Shown here: positions 1-8,331 of the stretch, piece by piece | How positions within the stretch are numbered: position 1 is the first letter of the stretch | How the letters are laid out: each line of letters opens with the position of its first letter | Source of the DNA: a marine group bacterium Sva0996 bin134 | Lineage (GTDB): Bacteria > Actinomycetota > Acidimicrobiia > Acidimicrobiales > Bin134 | Assembly: GCA_002239105.1 (NCBI GenBank) | Contig: MPNQ01000012.1 | Span: forward strand, 29,982-93,981 | DNA: 64,000 bases | Direction of reading: 5' to 3' | Notes under the pieces: generated by a model | Told to the model about the DNA's origin: nothing | Database searches by the model: none | The model's input: the letters and a program-made list of their open reading frames with translations, nothing else | Position numbers and translations under genes: made by a program

Positions 1-1936
1 AGTCCATTTGGTCCTTCATCACCTGCTGTACGGTCCCGCCGAGCCACGCCTCAGAAAGTTGCACATCCTTTTCGGGGAATGAGAACGCGTCCAACAGGGC
101 AATAGTGGGCCCCCGATCCATTCCCGCAGCTTCCGCAATGGTGTCAATGAACGGCTCGCGATCGTCGTTGTAGGCCACGTTGGCGTCCTCGGTCACCTGC
201 AAGAAGGTCGTCAGCACACCGGGATAGTTGTCGGCAAAGTCTCCGGTTGTGGAGATGATGTCGAACACCCGGATGCCGATGGCCTCCTGCTCGGAGCCGG
301 TCATAACCAGATTGCCGCCGTTGGCGATCATCTGGTTCACCGCGCCGCCGAACGCGCAAGCCAAGGCCACCTCACCCGAGTCCAGCGCCGCCACCGCAGC
401 GGGGCCGCCCTCAGACTGGATCAGCTCGACCGTGGAGGTGTCCACTCCCAAGTGCTCAAGCATCTTCAACAGCTTGAAATGGGTCACATTGCCCAACGGC
501 GTGTAAACGCTCTGGCCTGCCAGTGTTTCCGCCGCGTTATCCGCGGTGATTCCGAGGTCGGGATTGGCCACACAGTTATCGGCATCGGCGTAGCTCACCG
601 CCACCCCGATCAGCAGCAGATCTGATCCGCCGGTCACGAAGTTGGCGAACGGTGTCAGCCCTTGCGAATACGAGATGTCGATATCGCCCGACTCCATCGC
701 CTGGGCCATATCGCCACCCGACGCGAACGGAATCCAATTCACCGTCACACCCAGGGCATCGTCATAGGTCTGCTCGGCCTGGGCCACCTGGTTGGCCGTG
801 GGCCACTCCAAGAAATACGCCACATTCAACTCATCAAGCATCGGCTCGGCTGATCCGCCGGGGCGGCCTTCGACCGCCTCGAGGAAGCTGGTGTCGACGA
901 AGTCGTCGTAGCTGGGCAGGGCCGAATCAATCTCGCCTTGGGCAACGAAGAAGTCCATCTGGTCTTTCATCACCTGCTGCACGGTCCCGCCAAGCCACGC
1001 CTGAGACAGCTGCACGTCTTTCTCGGGGAACGAGAATGCATCCAGCAAGGCGATGGTTGGAGCGCGCTCCATGCCCGCCGCCTCGGCGATGACGTCTATG
1101 AACGGCTCCCGGTCATCGTTATAGGCCACGTTGGCGTCCTCGGTCACCTGCAAGAAGCTGGTGATGACGTCGGGATTCTCGGCAGCGAAAGTGCCGGTGG
1201 TGGAGATGATGTCGAACACCCGGATACCGATGGCCTCCTGCTCGGAGCCGGTCATAACCAGGTTGCCGCCGTTGGCGATCATCTGGTTCACCGCGCCGCC
1301 GAACGCGCAAGCCATGGCCACCTCGCCCGAGTCCAACGCGGCCACCGCAGCGGGGCCGCCCTCAGACTGGATCAGCTCCACGGTGGAGGTGTCCACCCCC
1401 AAGTGCTCAAGCATCTTCAACAGCTTGAAATGGGTCACATTGCCCAACGGCGTATAGACGCTCTGACCCGCCAGCGTCTCCGCCGCGTTGTCGGCGGTGA
1501 TCCCGAGATCGGGATTGGCCACACAGTTGTCGGCATCGGCGTAGCTCACCGCCACACCCACCAACAACAGGTTAGACCCACCAGTCACGAAGTTGGCGAA
1601 CGGGGTCAGACCCTGCGAATACGAGATGTCGATATCACCGGACTCCATGGCCTGGGCCATGTCGCCGCCCGACGCGAACGGAATCCAGTTCACCGTCACA
1701 CCCAGAGCATCGTCATAGGTCTGGCGGGCCTGGGCCACCTGGTTGGCCGTGGGCCACTCCAGGAAGTAGGCCACGTTCAATTCGTCGAGCATCATCTCAT
1801 CAGGGGCCTCGGGGGCCTCAGGGGCAGCAGTGGCCTCGGGGGCATCTGGAGCCGCTGGGGCGGCATCGTCGTCGTCATTGCCGCAGGCCGCGGCGATGAG
1901 AACAAATAGCGCTATTACAGCAATCAATCGCTTCAT
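1..1936 (-). CDS. Tandem-duplicated taurine-type ABC substrate-binding lipoprotein (3' end beyond window)
   Basis: Read on the minus strand from ATG at 1936 the frame stays open to the window edge (645 codons seen). It starts with MKRLIAVIALFVLIAAACGN, a lipoprotein signal with lipid Cys at residue 19 followed by an Asp run and an Ala/Pro/Glu linker. Two copies of a binding domain follow, each beginning LDELNVAYFLEWPTANQ, with the TauA-like stretch IPFASGGDMAQAMESGDIDI. The copies are offset by exactly 951 nt (317 codons), about 90% alike at DNA level by eye and more so as protein; the second lacks a signal peptide and follows the linker EGRPGGSAEP. TauA-family proteins are single-domain extracytoplasmic receptors for taurine and related sulfonates. 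The start overlaps the aminotransferase stop (ATGA) and is preceded by GGAGG. Ligand is inferred; permease and ATPase would lie left of the window, and a third copy cannot be excluded. Confidence 0.85.
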   Translation of the reverse strand, partial: MKRLIAVIALFVLIAAACGNDDDDAAPAAPDAPEATAAPEAPEAPDEMMLDELNVAYFLEWPTANQVAQARQTYDDALGVTVNWIPFASGGDMAQAMESGDIDISYSQGLTPFANFVTGGSNLLLVGVAVSYADADNCVANPDLGITADNAAETLAGQSVYTPLGNVTHFKLLKMLEHLGVDTSTVELIQSEGGPAAVAALDSGEVAMACAFGGAVNQMIANGGNLVMTGSEQEAIGIRVFDIISTTGTFAAENPDVITSFLQVTEDANVAYNDDREPFIDVIAEAAGMERAPTIALLDAFSFPEKDVQLSQAWLGGTVQQVMKDQMDFFVAQGEIDSALPSYDDFVDTSFLEAVEGRPGGSAEPMLDELNVAYFLEWPTANQVAQAEQTYDDALGVTVNWIPFASGGDMAQAMESGDIDISYSQGLTPFANFVTGGSDLLLIGVAVSYADADNCVANPDLGITADNAAETLAGQSVYTPLGNVTHFKLLKMLEHLGVDTSTVELIQSEGGPAAVAALDSGEVALACAFGGAVNQMIANGGNLVMTGSEQEAIGIRVFDIISTTGDFADNYPGVLTTFLQVTEDANVAYNDDREPFIDTIAEAAGMDRGPTIALLDAFSFPEKDVQLSEAWLGGTVQQVMKDQMD

Positions 1937-3345
1937 TGGTTTTCCTCCATGTCGGTGGATATGTCAAGACCTCCCCCAGAGGTCCGCAGCCAACCGCCTA
2001 CGCGGTCGAGCACTTGGTCGACCCGCCTCAGCAGGTCGTCGATCACTTCAGCTTTTGCCACCAGCGGGGGCGAGATCATGAGCATGGCGGCGCCCCGGGA
2101 ATCAGGTCGCACCAGCACACGCGCCTCCCTCACAAACCGGTCCAACGCCCCGCCCGGCAACAGCGATGCGAACTCGTCTTCAGTCAGGTCGATGCCCCGC
2201 TCCCGGTCGCGCATCAACTCCACGGCATAGAAGTAACCCGCACCCCGCACGTCCTTCACGCAGGCGTGGGCTGCCATCAGATCGCGCAGTCCGGCAGCCA
2301 GGCGATCCTCGTTTTCCAGCACGTTGGCCAAGACTCCCTCGTCGCGCAAGGCCGTCATGTTGGCCGTGGCCACCGCGGTGGACACGGGGTGGCCGCCAAA
2401 AGTGGAACCGTGGACAAACATCGCCAATGGAGAGTCCCAGACGCGCTCCACGTGCGATCCCCTTGCGATGAGACCGCCGAGGGGCACATAGGCGCTGGTT
2501 ACGCCCTTGGCGAAGGTGATCAAGTCGGGTTCAGCACCGAAGCGCTCGCTGCCGAACCAATGGCCGAGGCGGCCGAACGAGTTGATCACCTCATCAGCGC
2601 ATAGAAGTACACCGTAGGCATCGCAGATTCGGCGCAGTTCCTGCCAATAGCCCTCTGGTGGCACTAGCGCACCGCGGCCGTTCTGGACGGGCTCGGCGAT
2701 CACCATGGCCACGGTCTCAGGGCCCTCAGCCACGATCGCCTCTTCGATAGCGGTCACGCAAGGCAGTTCTCCGGCTGATTGGCCTGGCACAAGGCAGCTG
2801 CCCAGGGTGTTGGGCCCATGTCGCACCGGCCCGGCCAGCATCGGCAGGAACGGGTCTCGCAGGTTGGGAATGCCGGTCAGGGCGAGGGCGCCGAGGGAAG
2901 TTCCGTGGTAGGCCCATTCTCGGGCGATCACCTTGTGGCGCTGGTCGTCGCCGTTGGCCAGGTGGTAGCAGCGGGCGAACTTGAGGGCTGACTCCACCGC
3001 CTCGGACCCGGAATTCACAAAGAACACCCGGTCGAGGTCGCCCGGTGCGACTCCGGCGATCAACGATGCCGCCTCAATCGACGAGGGATGGGCGAAGCCC
3101 CAGTTGGAGTAGAAGGCCAGCTTGTCCATCTGTTTGGCGGCGGCTGCGGTTAGGTCGCTGCGGCCGTGGCCGAGGTTGGTGCAAAACAAGCCAGCGAGGG
3201 CATCGAGGTACTTGTTGCCGTCGGCGTCCCACACGTAGCAACCCTCGCCGCGCTCGATCACCACCATATCGTCCGCCTTCCAGGCGGCACCCCGAGTGAA
3301 ATGAGGTACCAAATGGCGGCGAGCCCGTTCCCGGTCGTCCGGCAT
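1933..3345 (-). CDS. Class III aminotransferase, probably taurine/omega-amino acid:pyruvate type
   Basis: A 470-residue PLP enzyme of aminotransferase class III. The catalytic Lys lies in ITFAKGVTS (about residue 280), the cofactor Asp in CADEVI (about 251), and the phosphate-binding GSE near residue 113. The family includes taurine-pyruvate and beta-alanine-pyruvate aminotransferases, which move the terminal amino group to pyruvate to give sulfoacetaldehyde or malonate semialdehyde plus alanine. Start chosen at ATG 3345 because AGGGGGGTGA precedes it; an in-frame GTG at 3363 is the longer option. Its stop overlaps the start of the TauA-like receptor (ATGA), so uptake and transamination are probably co-translated, which favours taurine or a close analogue. 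Substrate is inference from this neighbour; the fold and class are secure. Confidence 0.85.
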   Translation of the reverse strand: MPDDRERARRHLVPHFTRGAAWKADDMVVIERGEGCYVWDADGNKYLDALAGLFCTNLGHGRSDLTAAAAKQMDKLAFYSNWGFAHPSSIEAASLIAGVAPGDLDRVFFVNSGSEAVESALKFARCYHLANGDDQRHKVIAREWAYHGTSLGALALTGIPNLRDPFLPMLAGPVRHGPNTLGSCLVPGQSAGELPCVTAIEEAIVAEGPETVAMVIAEPVQNGRGALVPPEGYWQELRRICDAYGVLLCADEVINSFGRLGHWFGSERFGAEPDLITFAKGVTSAYVPLGGLIARGSHVERVWDSPLAMFVHGSTFGGHPVSTAVATANMTALRDEGVLANVLENEDRLAAGLRDLMAAHACVKDVRGAGYFYAVELMRDRERGIDLTEDEFASLLPGGALDRFVREARVLVRPDSRGAAMLMISPPLVAKAEVIDDLLRRVDQVLDRVGGWLRTSGGGLDISTDMEENQ

Positions 3346-3379
3346 TTCACCCCCCTGTGTCACCCGGCGATCTGACCCT

Positions 3380-3416
3380 TGTGTTAGAAGCTATACAACT
3401 GTGTTAGACCATGCAA
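3380..3416. promoter_or_regulatory. Imperfect direct repeat upstream of the aminotransferase (possible operator)
   Basis: TGTGTTAGA occurs at 3380-3388 and again 20 bp on at 3400-3408; each is followed by a similar tail (CTATACAA and CCATGCAA). The repeat sits 35-70 bp before the aminotransferase start, in the gap between two divergent genes, where an activator or repressor of taurine use would act. On the minus strand TTGCAT and TATAGC, 15 bp apart, could serve as promoter elements within it. No regulator gene is in view and function is not shown. Confidence 0.3.
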
Positions 3417-3524
3417 CAGATCCGCGAAGTTATCTATTGACTTTGTTATGGGATATGGATTAGGGCGCGATTGCGAGATGGGCACTTTTCGTCGGGGTCA
3501 AGGTAGGCGTGGAAAGCTACGGGG

Positions 3525-5165
3525 ATGAGCACTTGGGTTGATGTGACCACGTATGGGGATCTGGTGGTGCGGGGGGCTGCGCTATATGGGGACCAAGACG
3601 CGGTGGTGTTCCCGGACACCCGGCACAGCTTCGAATCGCTGGAGGATGCGGCTCGGCGGTCGGCTCGGTCGCTGCTCGGGCTGGGGGTCCGGCCCAAGGA
3701 CCGGGTCGGGATTCTTATGCCCAACTGCATGGACTTCATCGAGGTGATGTTCGGCGCGGCGCTTATCGGCGCTGTACCGGTTCCCATAAACGCCCGCTTC
3801 AAAGGGCGGGAGCTGGCCTACGTCACCGAGAACGCCGACCTGAAGGTGCTGGTCACCAGCGACATCATCGACCAGTTCACTGACTACGTGGTGATCCTGC
3901 ACGACTGCCTGCCCGGCTTGGCCGAGGCACCCGACCCTGCCAATCTCGGTCTCGACGTTGCTCCCGAGCTGAATGCAGTGGTGCTGTTGGGCAGCACCTC
4001 CCCCGCCGGGATGGTGGACCGGGCCGCATTCGAGGCCTTCGCCAGCCGCGCCACCAACGACGAGGTGGAACTGCTCCGCAGCCAGGTGGCAATTCGGGAT
4101 GAAGCTCTGATGATCTACACCTCGGGCACCACTGCTGAACCCAAGGGCTGTCCCCTCAATCACGAGTCGCTGGTGCGCACTGCCATCACCGCCTGCCGAA
4201 CTCGGTTCGAGCTGACCGACACCGACGTGTTCTGGGATCCGCTCCCCCTGTTCCACATGAGCTCGATCCTGCCCCTAATAGGCTGCCTCGACGCGGGGTC
4301 ATCCTATGTGACCATCACCCACTTCGAACCGGCGTCGGCCATCGCCCAGATGCGCGACGAGAAGGCCACGGTGTGCTTCTCCACCTTCCCGCCGGTCACC
4401 CAGGCCATGATCAACCATCCTGACTGGGACTCCGACGAGTTCCAGCGCATCCGGCTGGTGAACAACGTGGCCCCCCCTGACGCCCTGCGGGCCATCCACG
4501 CCCTGCTCCCCTGGGCCCGCCACATGAACGCCTACGGGCTCACCGAGTGCGGCGGAGTGGTGGCCTTCTCCGGCCCCGACGATCCGCCGGAAACATGGGC
4601 AGTGTCGTCGGGCCGCCCGTTCCGGGGCATCGAGGTCAAGATCAAAGACCTCGAGACCAGAGAAACCCTCACCGAGCCCCACCAAGCAGGTGAGATCTGG
4701 GTGAGGGGCTACAACGTGTTCGAGGGCTACTACAAAGACCCGGAGAAGAACGCCGAGTGCTTTGACGGCGAGGGCTGGTTCTTCACCGGCGACATCGGCT
4801 CACTCGACCCCGACGGTCGCATCAGCTACCTGGGCCGCACCAAGGACATGCTCAAGGTGGGAGGCGAGAATGTTGCCGCCGTCGAGATCGAGAGCTACCT
4901 CCAGACCCACCCCGCGGTGGCCATCGCCCAGGTGGTCCCGTTGCCCGACGAGAAGTACCAAGAGATTCCGGCCGCCTTCGTCGAGCTCAAGCCCGGCGCC
5001 GAGGCCAGCGAGGAAGAGCTGATCGAGTTCTGCCGCGGCCAGATTGCCAGCTTCAAGATCCCCCGCCACGTCCAATTCGTAGCCCCCAACGAGTGGCCCA
5101 TGTCCGCCACCAAGATCCAAAAATTCCGCCTAGCCGACAAACTCCAAGCCGAACTGGGGCTCTAG
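3525..5165 (+). CDS. AMP-forming acyl-CoA synthetase/ligase
   Basis: A 546-residue adenylate-forming enzyme (ANL superfamily) that would activate a carboxylic acid to its acyl-AMP and then acyl-CoA in the cytoplasm. The phosphate-binding loop MIYTSGTTAEPKG is at about residues 196-208, the adenine motif YGLTECG at 337-343, the ribose-binding TGD at 421-423, the hinge GRTKDMLKVGGENV at 437-450 and a C-terminal Lys region SATKIQKF near 525. Length is normal for the family. It is divergently transcribed from the aminotransferase with about 180 bp between start codons and ends before the minisatellite region. The acid is not predictable from sequence; medium or long aliphatic or cyclic acids are all possible. 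Confidence 0.85.
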   Translation: MSTWVDVTTYGDLVVRGAALYGDQDAVVFPDTRHSFESLEDAARRSARSLLGLGVRPKDRVGILMPNCMDFIEVMFGAALIGAVPVPINARFKGRELAYVTENADLKVLVTSDIIDQFTDYVVILHDCLPGLAEAPDPANLGLDVAPELNAVVLLGSTSPAGMVDRAAFEAFASRATNDEVELLRSQVAIRDEALMIYTSGTTAEPKGCPLNHESLVRTAITACRTRFELTDTDVFWDPLPLFHMSSILPLIGCLDAGSSYVTITHFEPASAIAQMRDEKATVCFSTFPPVTQAMINHPDWDSDEFQRIRLVNNVAPPDALRAIHALLPWARHMNAYGLTECGGVVAFSGPDDPPETWAVSSGRPFRGIEVKIKDLETRETLTEPHQAGEIWVRGYNVFEGYYKDPEKNAECFDGEGWFFTGDIGSLDPDGRISYLGRTKDMLKVGGENVAAVEIESYLQTHPAVAIAQVVPLPDEKYQEIPAAFVELKPGAEASEEELIEFCRGQIASFKIPRHVQFVAPNEWPMSATKIQKFRLADKLQAELGL

Positions 5166-5533
5166 CCCTTAAGCCAAGTGCCGAGATGGCACGCACTGAC
5201 CATTTGTCCGACGGCGGGCATGACAACCAGCCAAGGCGGGGCGGCAAATAACAAACCTAGGTGGGGCGGCTTCGTAACCCGATAGGTGGGCCGGTGGGCG
5301 CCCCGAATCAATAGGCGGGGGGGTGGGTGGCCCGGCTCAGGGCGCCCGCCGCCCGGAGCTAGTCGAGGACGGCGGGCTGGGCCGGGACAGGACCCGCCGC
5401 CCCGCCGGACAAGCGCTGAGCGCGACCCGCCGGCCCACCGGACCAATGCTGAGCACGACCGCCCCACCGGACCAATGCTGAGCACGACCGCCCCACCGGA
5501 CGCTTTCTAAGCGCGACCGCCCTGCCGGAGGAT
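5166..5533. other. Non-coding GC-rich gap between convergent genes
   Basis: No credible gene is seen in these 368 bases, which lie between two 3' ends. An inverted repeat CGGCGGG/CCCGCCG (5370-5376 and 5393-5399) could help terminate transcription. The right half holds the short tandem repeat listed separately. Open frames here are made of Arg/Pro/Gly-rich low-complexity sequence and look like by-products of base composition. Confidence 0.6.
5391..5530. repeat. GC-rich minisatellite, about 4.5 units of 29-33 bp
   Basis: Units begin GACC(C)GCC and end with GAGC(A/G)C or AAGCGC: 5391-5423, 5424-5456, 5457-5485, 5486-5514 and a partial 5515-5530. Units 2 and 3 share the core CACCGGACCAATGCTGAGCAC; the others diverge from it. 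The array lies between the 3' ends of a ligase and a VOC protein. There are no unique spacers between units, so it is a tandem repeat and not a CRISPR. Confidence 0.75.
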
Positions 5534-6118
5534 CTACTCGCTATAGCCGTCGGGCAGTTGGTCGATGTGCCAGATTTGGCTCCTCCACCAGCGCCACTTC
5601 CCCGCAATCACATCCTCAACCGTGCAGTGCGGGTGGGGCTCGAGCCAGTCGATCTCTGAATCCACGATCTGGAACAGGCATCCGTGCCCTGATTTGGGCC
5701 GCACATAGGTCTCCCGCCAGTGCGGTTCGCTCAGGTCGGTGTCGACCACCTCATAGCCGGTGGCCTCCAAGTCGGCGATGGTCGCCTCCACATCGTCCAC
5801 GAAGATGGTCACGTGGTGGAACCCCTCACCGTGCTTGTCGATGAAGCGACGCAGGTAGCTCTGCTCGTTCAGCGGCTCCAGCAACTCCACCTTCACGGTG
5901 TCAGGCAGCTTGAACATGGCAGTGCGGATGTCCAGCGGCAAATCGTCTCCTCCCATCACGAACTGCCCGCCGAACACATCCCGAAACAGCGGCACGGCAG
6001 CCTCGATGGAGCGCACTGCGATGCCGATGTGATCCCACCGCTGAATGCGGGGCGACACCGCCGGGTTCGAGTCCAAACCAGCCGGATACCCGTCGGCTCC
6101 CATTGTTCTCCAGCCCAT
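5534..6118 (-). CDS. VOC-superfamily protein (glyoxalase / methylmalonyl-CoA epimerase-like)
   Basis: A 194-residue vicinal-oxygen-chelate protein. The paired beta-alpha-beta halves are visible: WDHIGIAV (first metal His, about residue 29), VELLEP (Glu, about 78), FHHVTIFV (His, about 101) and LFQIVDSE (Gln where Glu is more usual). Methylmalonyl-CoA epimerases and lactoylglutathione lyases share this set. The last 40 residues, rich in Trp and His, extend past the VOC domain. The start has AGGAG 8 nt upstream. It is divergent from the class II aldolase gene. Family is firm; whether it is epimerase, lyase or dioxygenase-like is open. Confidence 0.75.
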   Translation of the reverse strand: MGWRTMGADGYPAGLDSNPAVSPRIQRWDHIGIAVRSIEAAVPLFRDVFGGQFVMGGDDLPLDIRTAMFKLPDTVKVELLEPLNEQSYLRRFIDKHGEGFHHVTIFVDDVEATIADLEATGYEVVDTDLSEPHWRETYVRPKSGHGCLFQIVDSEIDWLEPHPHCTVEDVIAGKWRWWRSQIWHIDQLPDGYSE

Positions 6119-6182
6119 GGCCGACTCCTCTCGGTGTCCTTACATTCTTCGGACAGCTTCCAAGTGTGCTATCTAGCAGGGC

Positions 6183-6965
6183 ATGGGCAAACTTGACGAA
6201 GCCATTGCCGGACAAAGCGGATTTCCTCGGGTGATGCCCGGACTCGACCAGCCGCTTACCGTTCCCCAGAAGATCGCCTGTGCCGCCCGCATCCTCGACG
6301 CCGAGGGCTATGCGCTGGATGTGGCCGGTCACATCACGGTGGTGCGAGACGATGCCGAGGACGGCTCCATGTGGTGCACCCCCTATGGGCTGTGGTGGAA
6401 CGAGATCACCGCGTCCGACATCTTGGCCATCGACGCCGACGGCGAGGTGCTGGAGGGACGCTGGGACGTGACCCCGGCGGTGCACATCCACACCGAGATG
6501 CACCGGGCCCGCCCCGACGCCCAGGTCGTGATCCACAACCATCCCTACTACGGAAGTCTCTTGTCCACCATGCACAAGCTGCCCGACATCACCGACCAGC
6601 AGGCCTGCATGTTCGACGGCGACATCGCCTTGTTCGGCACCTACACCGGCGGGGTGGACGACGCCGCCGGTGGCCAGCACCTGGCCGACTCGGTGGGCAG
6701 CGCCACTGCGGTGATCCTGGCCAACCACGGGGTGCTCATCGCCGGTGAGACCACTGAGCAAGCCGTATACCGGGCCTCCAACTTCGAGCGGGTTTGCCGC
6801 CTCAACTACGACGCCATGCAGGCAGGCCAGGCCCCGGTGCCAGTGCCCCCCGAACAGAGACCCATACTGAAGGCCGCGGTCAACAGCCACCACATGACGG
6901 TTAGATATTTCTGGGAGGGGGCGGTGCGGCGATTGCTACGCGAGGCCCCTGAAGTGCTGAGCTGA
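6183..6965 (+). CDS. Class II aldolase/adducin-family protein
   Basis: A 260-residue protein with the zinc site of fuculose-phosphate-type aldolases: VIHNHPYYG supplies two His (about residues 118-120) and ILANHGVLIAG a third (about 183). The fold is found in L-fuculose-1-phosphate aldolase, methylthioribulose-1-phosphate dehydratase and related decarboxylases, so the exact reaction is uncertain. The predicted place of action is the cytoplasm, since no signal peptide is seen. It is divergent from the VOC gene and is the last high-GC gene before the AT-rich islet. Confidence 0.8.
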   Translation: MGKLDEAIAGQSGFPRVMPGLDQPLTVPQKIACAARILDAEGYALDVAGHITVVRDDAEDGSMWCTPYGLWWNEITASDILAIDADGEVLEGRWDVTPAVHIHTEMHRARPDAQVVIHNHPYYGSLLSTMHKLPDITDQQACMFDGDIALFGTYTGGVDDAAGGQHLADSVGSATAVILANHGVLIAGETTEQAVYRASNFERVCRLNYDAMQAGQAPVPVPPEQRPILKAAVNSHHMTVRYFWEGAVRRLLREAPEVLS

Positions 6966-7049
6966 CCGGTCTTTTGGTCATGCAGAAAACTGCTATGACA
7001 AATCAGAACTGTGGGGAACAGGAAAGACATCTGGTAACTGAATCTTGAT

Positions 7050-7763
7050 TTAAGGCACAGAAACATCAGCCGAACTCGGTTGAAGTCCAATAACGTCATC
7101 TGGCTGTCCCCACTCGTTGCGAGCAATCATTTCAGCTTCTTCCTTGAATTCGGCAACTACATCCGTATACTCAGGCTCACTACCCAATCTCTCGAATATC
7201 AAATGTGAACCAGTCACAGCACTACCATCCTCAGATTTTATAACCGTCAAAGACGGAGCCTGATAAATCCATGTTCCTTCGAACTGTCGAAAATAGTCAG
7301 TATTACTTCGCCTGCCATCATTCACAACCTCAAATAGACTATGTACACCGGGTACATTGTTTACAAGCTTTGATTGAATTGATTGGATCGAGTTTGTAGG
7401 AGCCTTTGGGAGCACAATCTGCAAATCACTACCCACAACTACTGAAACAAATTGCGAAGCGTATATAACATCTTCGACGCGGAGAGTTGCGACTATATGT
7501 TCAATAGACGTACCACTATCATCATCAAAATATATCGCACCACCAAAGGATACATCGACAAAATGGCCGATCACTACAGCGTCGCTATCCAAGACTTGGT
7601 CTGTCAAACTGTCATAACTGATAGCACTGAGGACCCCTACACCACTCAAAGTGTCAAAGATCTCTTTAGCACTTGAAGATCGACTGTTTCCAAAATCAGA
7701 TGCGTCACAACCGTTCAGCATTGCTACCATCAAAATAAGTGACAAAGCTCTTAATATAACCAT
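7050..7763 (-). CDS. Lipoprotein of unknown function in AT-rich islet
   Basis: A 237-residue protein. The N-terminus MVILRALSLILMVAMLNGC is a signal peptide with lipobox LNGC (Cys 19), so the product should be anchored to the outer face of the membrane. The body is beta-rich by appearance, with stretches such as VLDSDAVVIGHFVDV and IEHIVATLRVEDVIYAS; no known domain or catalytic motif is recognised. It starts 3 nt after the metzincin stop and has the same ribosome-binding context (GGAAGGTATTAG), so the two form a small operon. A partner or restraining role for the protease is only a guess. Confidence 0.7.
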   Translation of the reverse strand: MVILRALSLILMVAMLNGCDASDFGNSRSSSAKEIFDTLSGVGVLSAISYDSLTDQVLDSDAVVIGHFVDVSFGGAIYFDDDSGTSIEHIVATLRVEDVIYASQFVSVVVGSDLQIVLPKAPTNSIQSIQSKLVNNVPGVHSLFEVVNDGRRSNTDYFRQFEGTWIYQAPSLTVIKSEDGSAVTGSHLIFERLGSEPEYTDVVAEFKEEAEMIARNEWGQPDDVIGLQPSSADVSVP

Positions 7764-7765
7764 AC

Positions 7766-8311
7766 CTAATACCTTCCATCAATGTGATCAATATCATGAA
7801 CACTGTAATCTGTGGTGCTATTGCTGTGACTCAATGGAGACCACATGCAACTATTTCCAGAACCAGCATAAGAATGACGAAGTCCTACTGTGTGCCCCCA
7901 TTCATGACAACCCAACTGTCGCAATGTATCTTCATCGTATTTATGATACTCACCAGTGTTGAAATACATGTGCCATTTATCACATTTACTGGAATTCACT
8001 TTCTTATTGCAAGTAACCCATCCAGACCAATATTTGTAAACCGGATGCTGGGAGTAGTCTCCGTCAAAGATGCAAACATCGGTTTGAGATTTACATGAAC
8101 CATCATCATGTACATTGATGTCAGTAGCGTCTAATCTATCCTTTCCCCAGTTAGCAGCACTGAGAGAATCCGTGTGCAAACTACTGCTAAGCGAATAGTA
8201 GTGGTTCTTGTTATCGGCATAAAACCTTCCAAAGTTACTAGCAAACACAGGTAGCGCGGCAAGCGCTAAGCCAACAACAATTATTAAGACTGCAACAAAT
8301 GCTTTTTGCAC
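7766..8311 (-). CDS. Small secreted metzincin zinc metalloprotease
   Basis: Read from GTG at 8311 the product is 181 residues with a clear signal peptide (short basic start, AVLIIVVGLALAALPVFA, cleavage near ASN). The C-terminal half carries CHEWGHTVGLRHS, a full HExxHxxGxxH metzincin zinc site, followed 10 residues on by a Met-turn candidate SCMW. Six Cys in the mature part could form disulfides, as expected of an exported enzyme. The domain is short, like matrixins or snapalysin. Start choice: GGAAGG lies 10 nt before the GTG, while the alternative ATG at 8335 has no Shine-Dalgarno and would add eight residues. It sits in the AT-rich islet upstream of a lipoprotein. Peptidase activity is well supported; the target is unknown. 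Confidence 0.8.
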   Translation of the reverse strand: MQKAFVAVLIIVVGLALAALPVFASNFGRFYADNKNHYYSLSSSLHTDSLSAANWGKDRLDATDINVHDDGSCKSQTDVCIFDGDYSQHPVYKYWSGWVTCNKKVNSSKCDKWHMYFNTGEYHKYDEDTLRQLGCHEWGHTVGLRHSYAGSGNSCMWSPLSHSNSTTDYSVHDIDHIDGRY

Positions 8312-8331
8312 TATGCTAATACCTTCCAGGA

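Noticed and set aside
938..1909. A 323-codon open frame on the plus strand opposite the receptor gene
   Set aside because: It is antisense to the duplicated receptor, repeats with the same 951-nt period, has no ribosome site and a composition (His/Gly/Arg/Val) typical of shadow frames in GC-rich genes.
5391..5530. CRISPR-like repeats
   Set aside because: Units are contiguous with no unique spacers, lengths vary between 29 and 33 bp, and no cas gene is nearby.
6060..6078. A tRNA T-arm-like string GGTTCGAGTCC
   Set aside because: It lies inside the VOC coding region and the sequence on either side does not fold into acceptor, D or anticodon arms.
5901..6893. A 330-codon minus-strand frame opposite the class II aldolase
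   Set aside because: It overlaps both the real aldolase and the VOC gene, has no motif or ribosome site, and is a shadow of codon bias.
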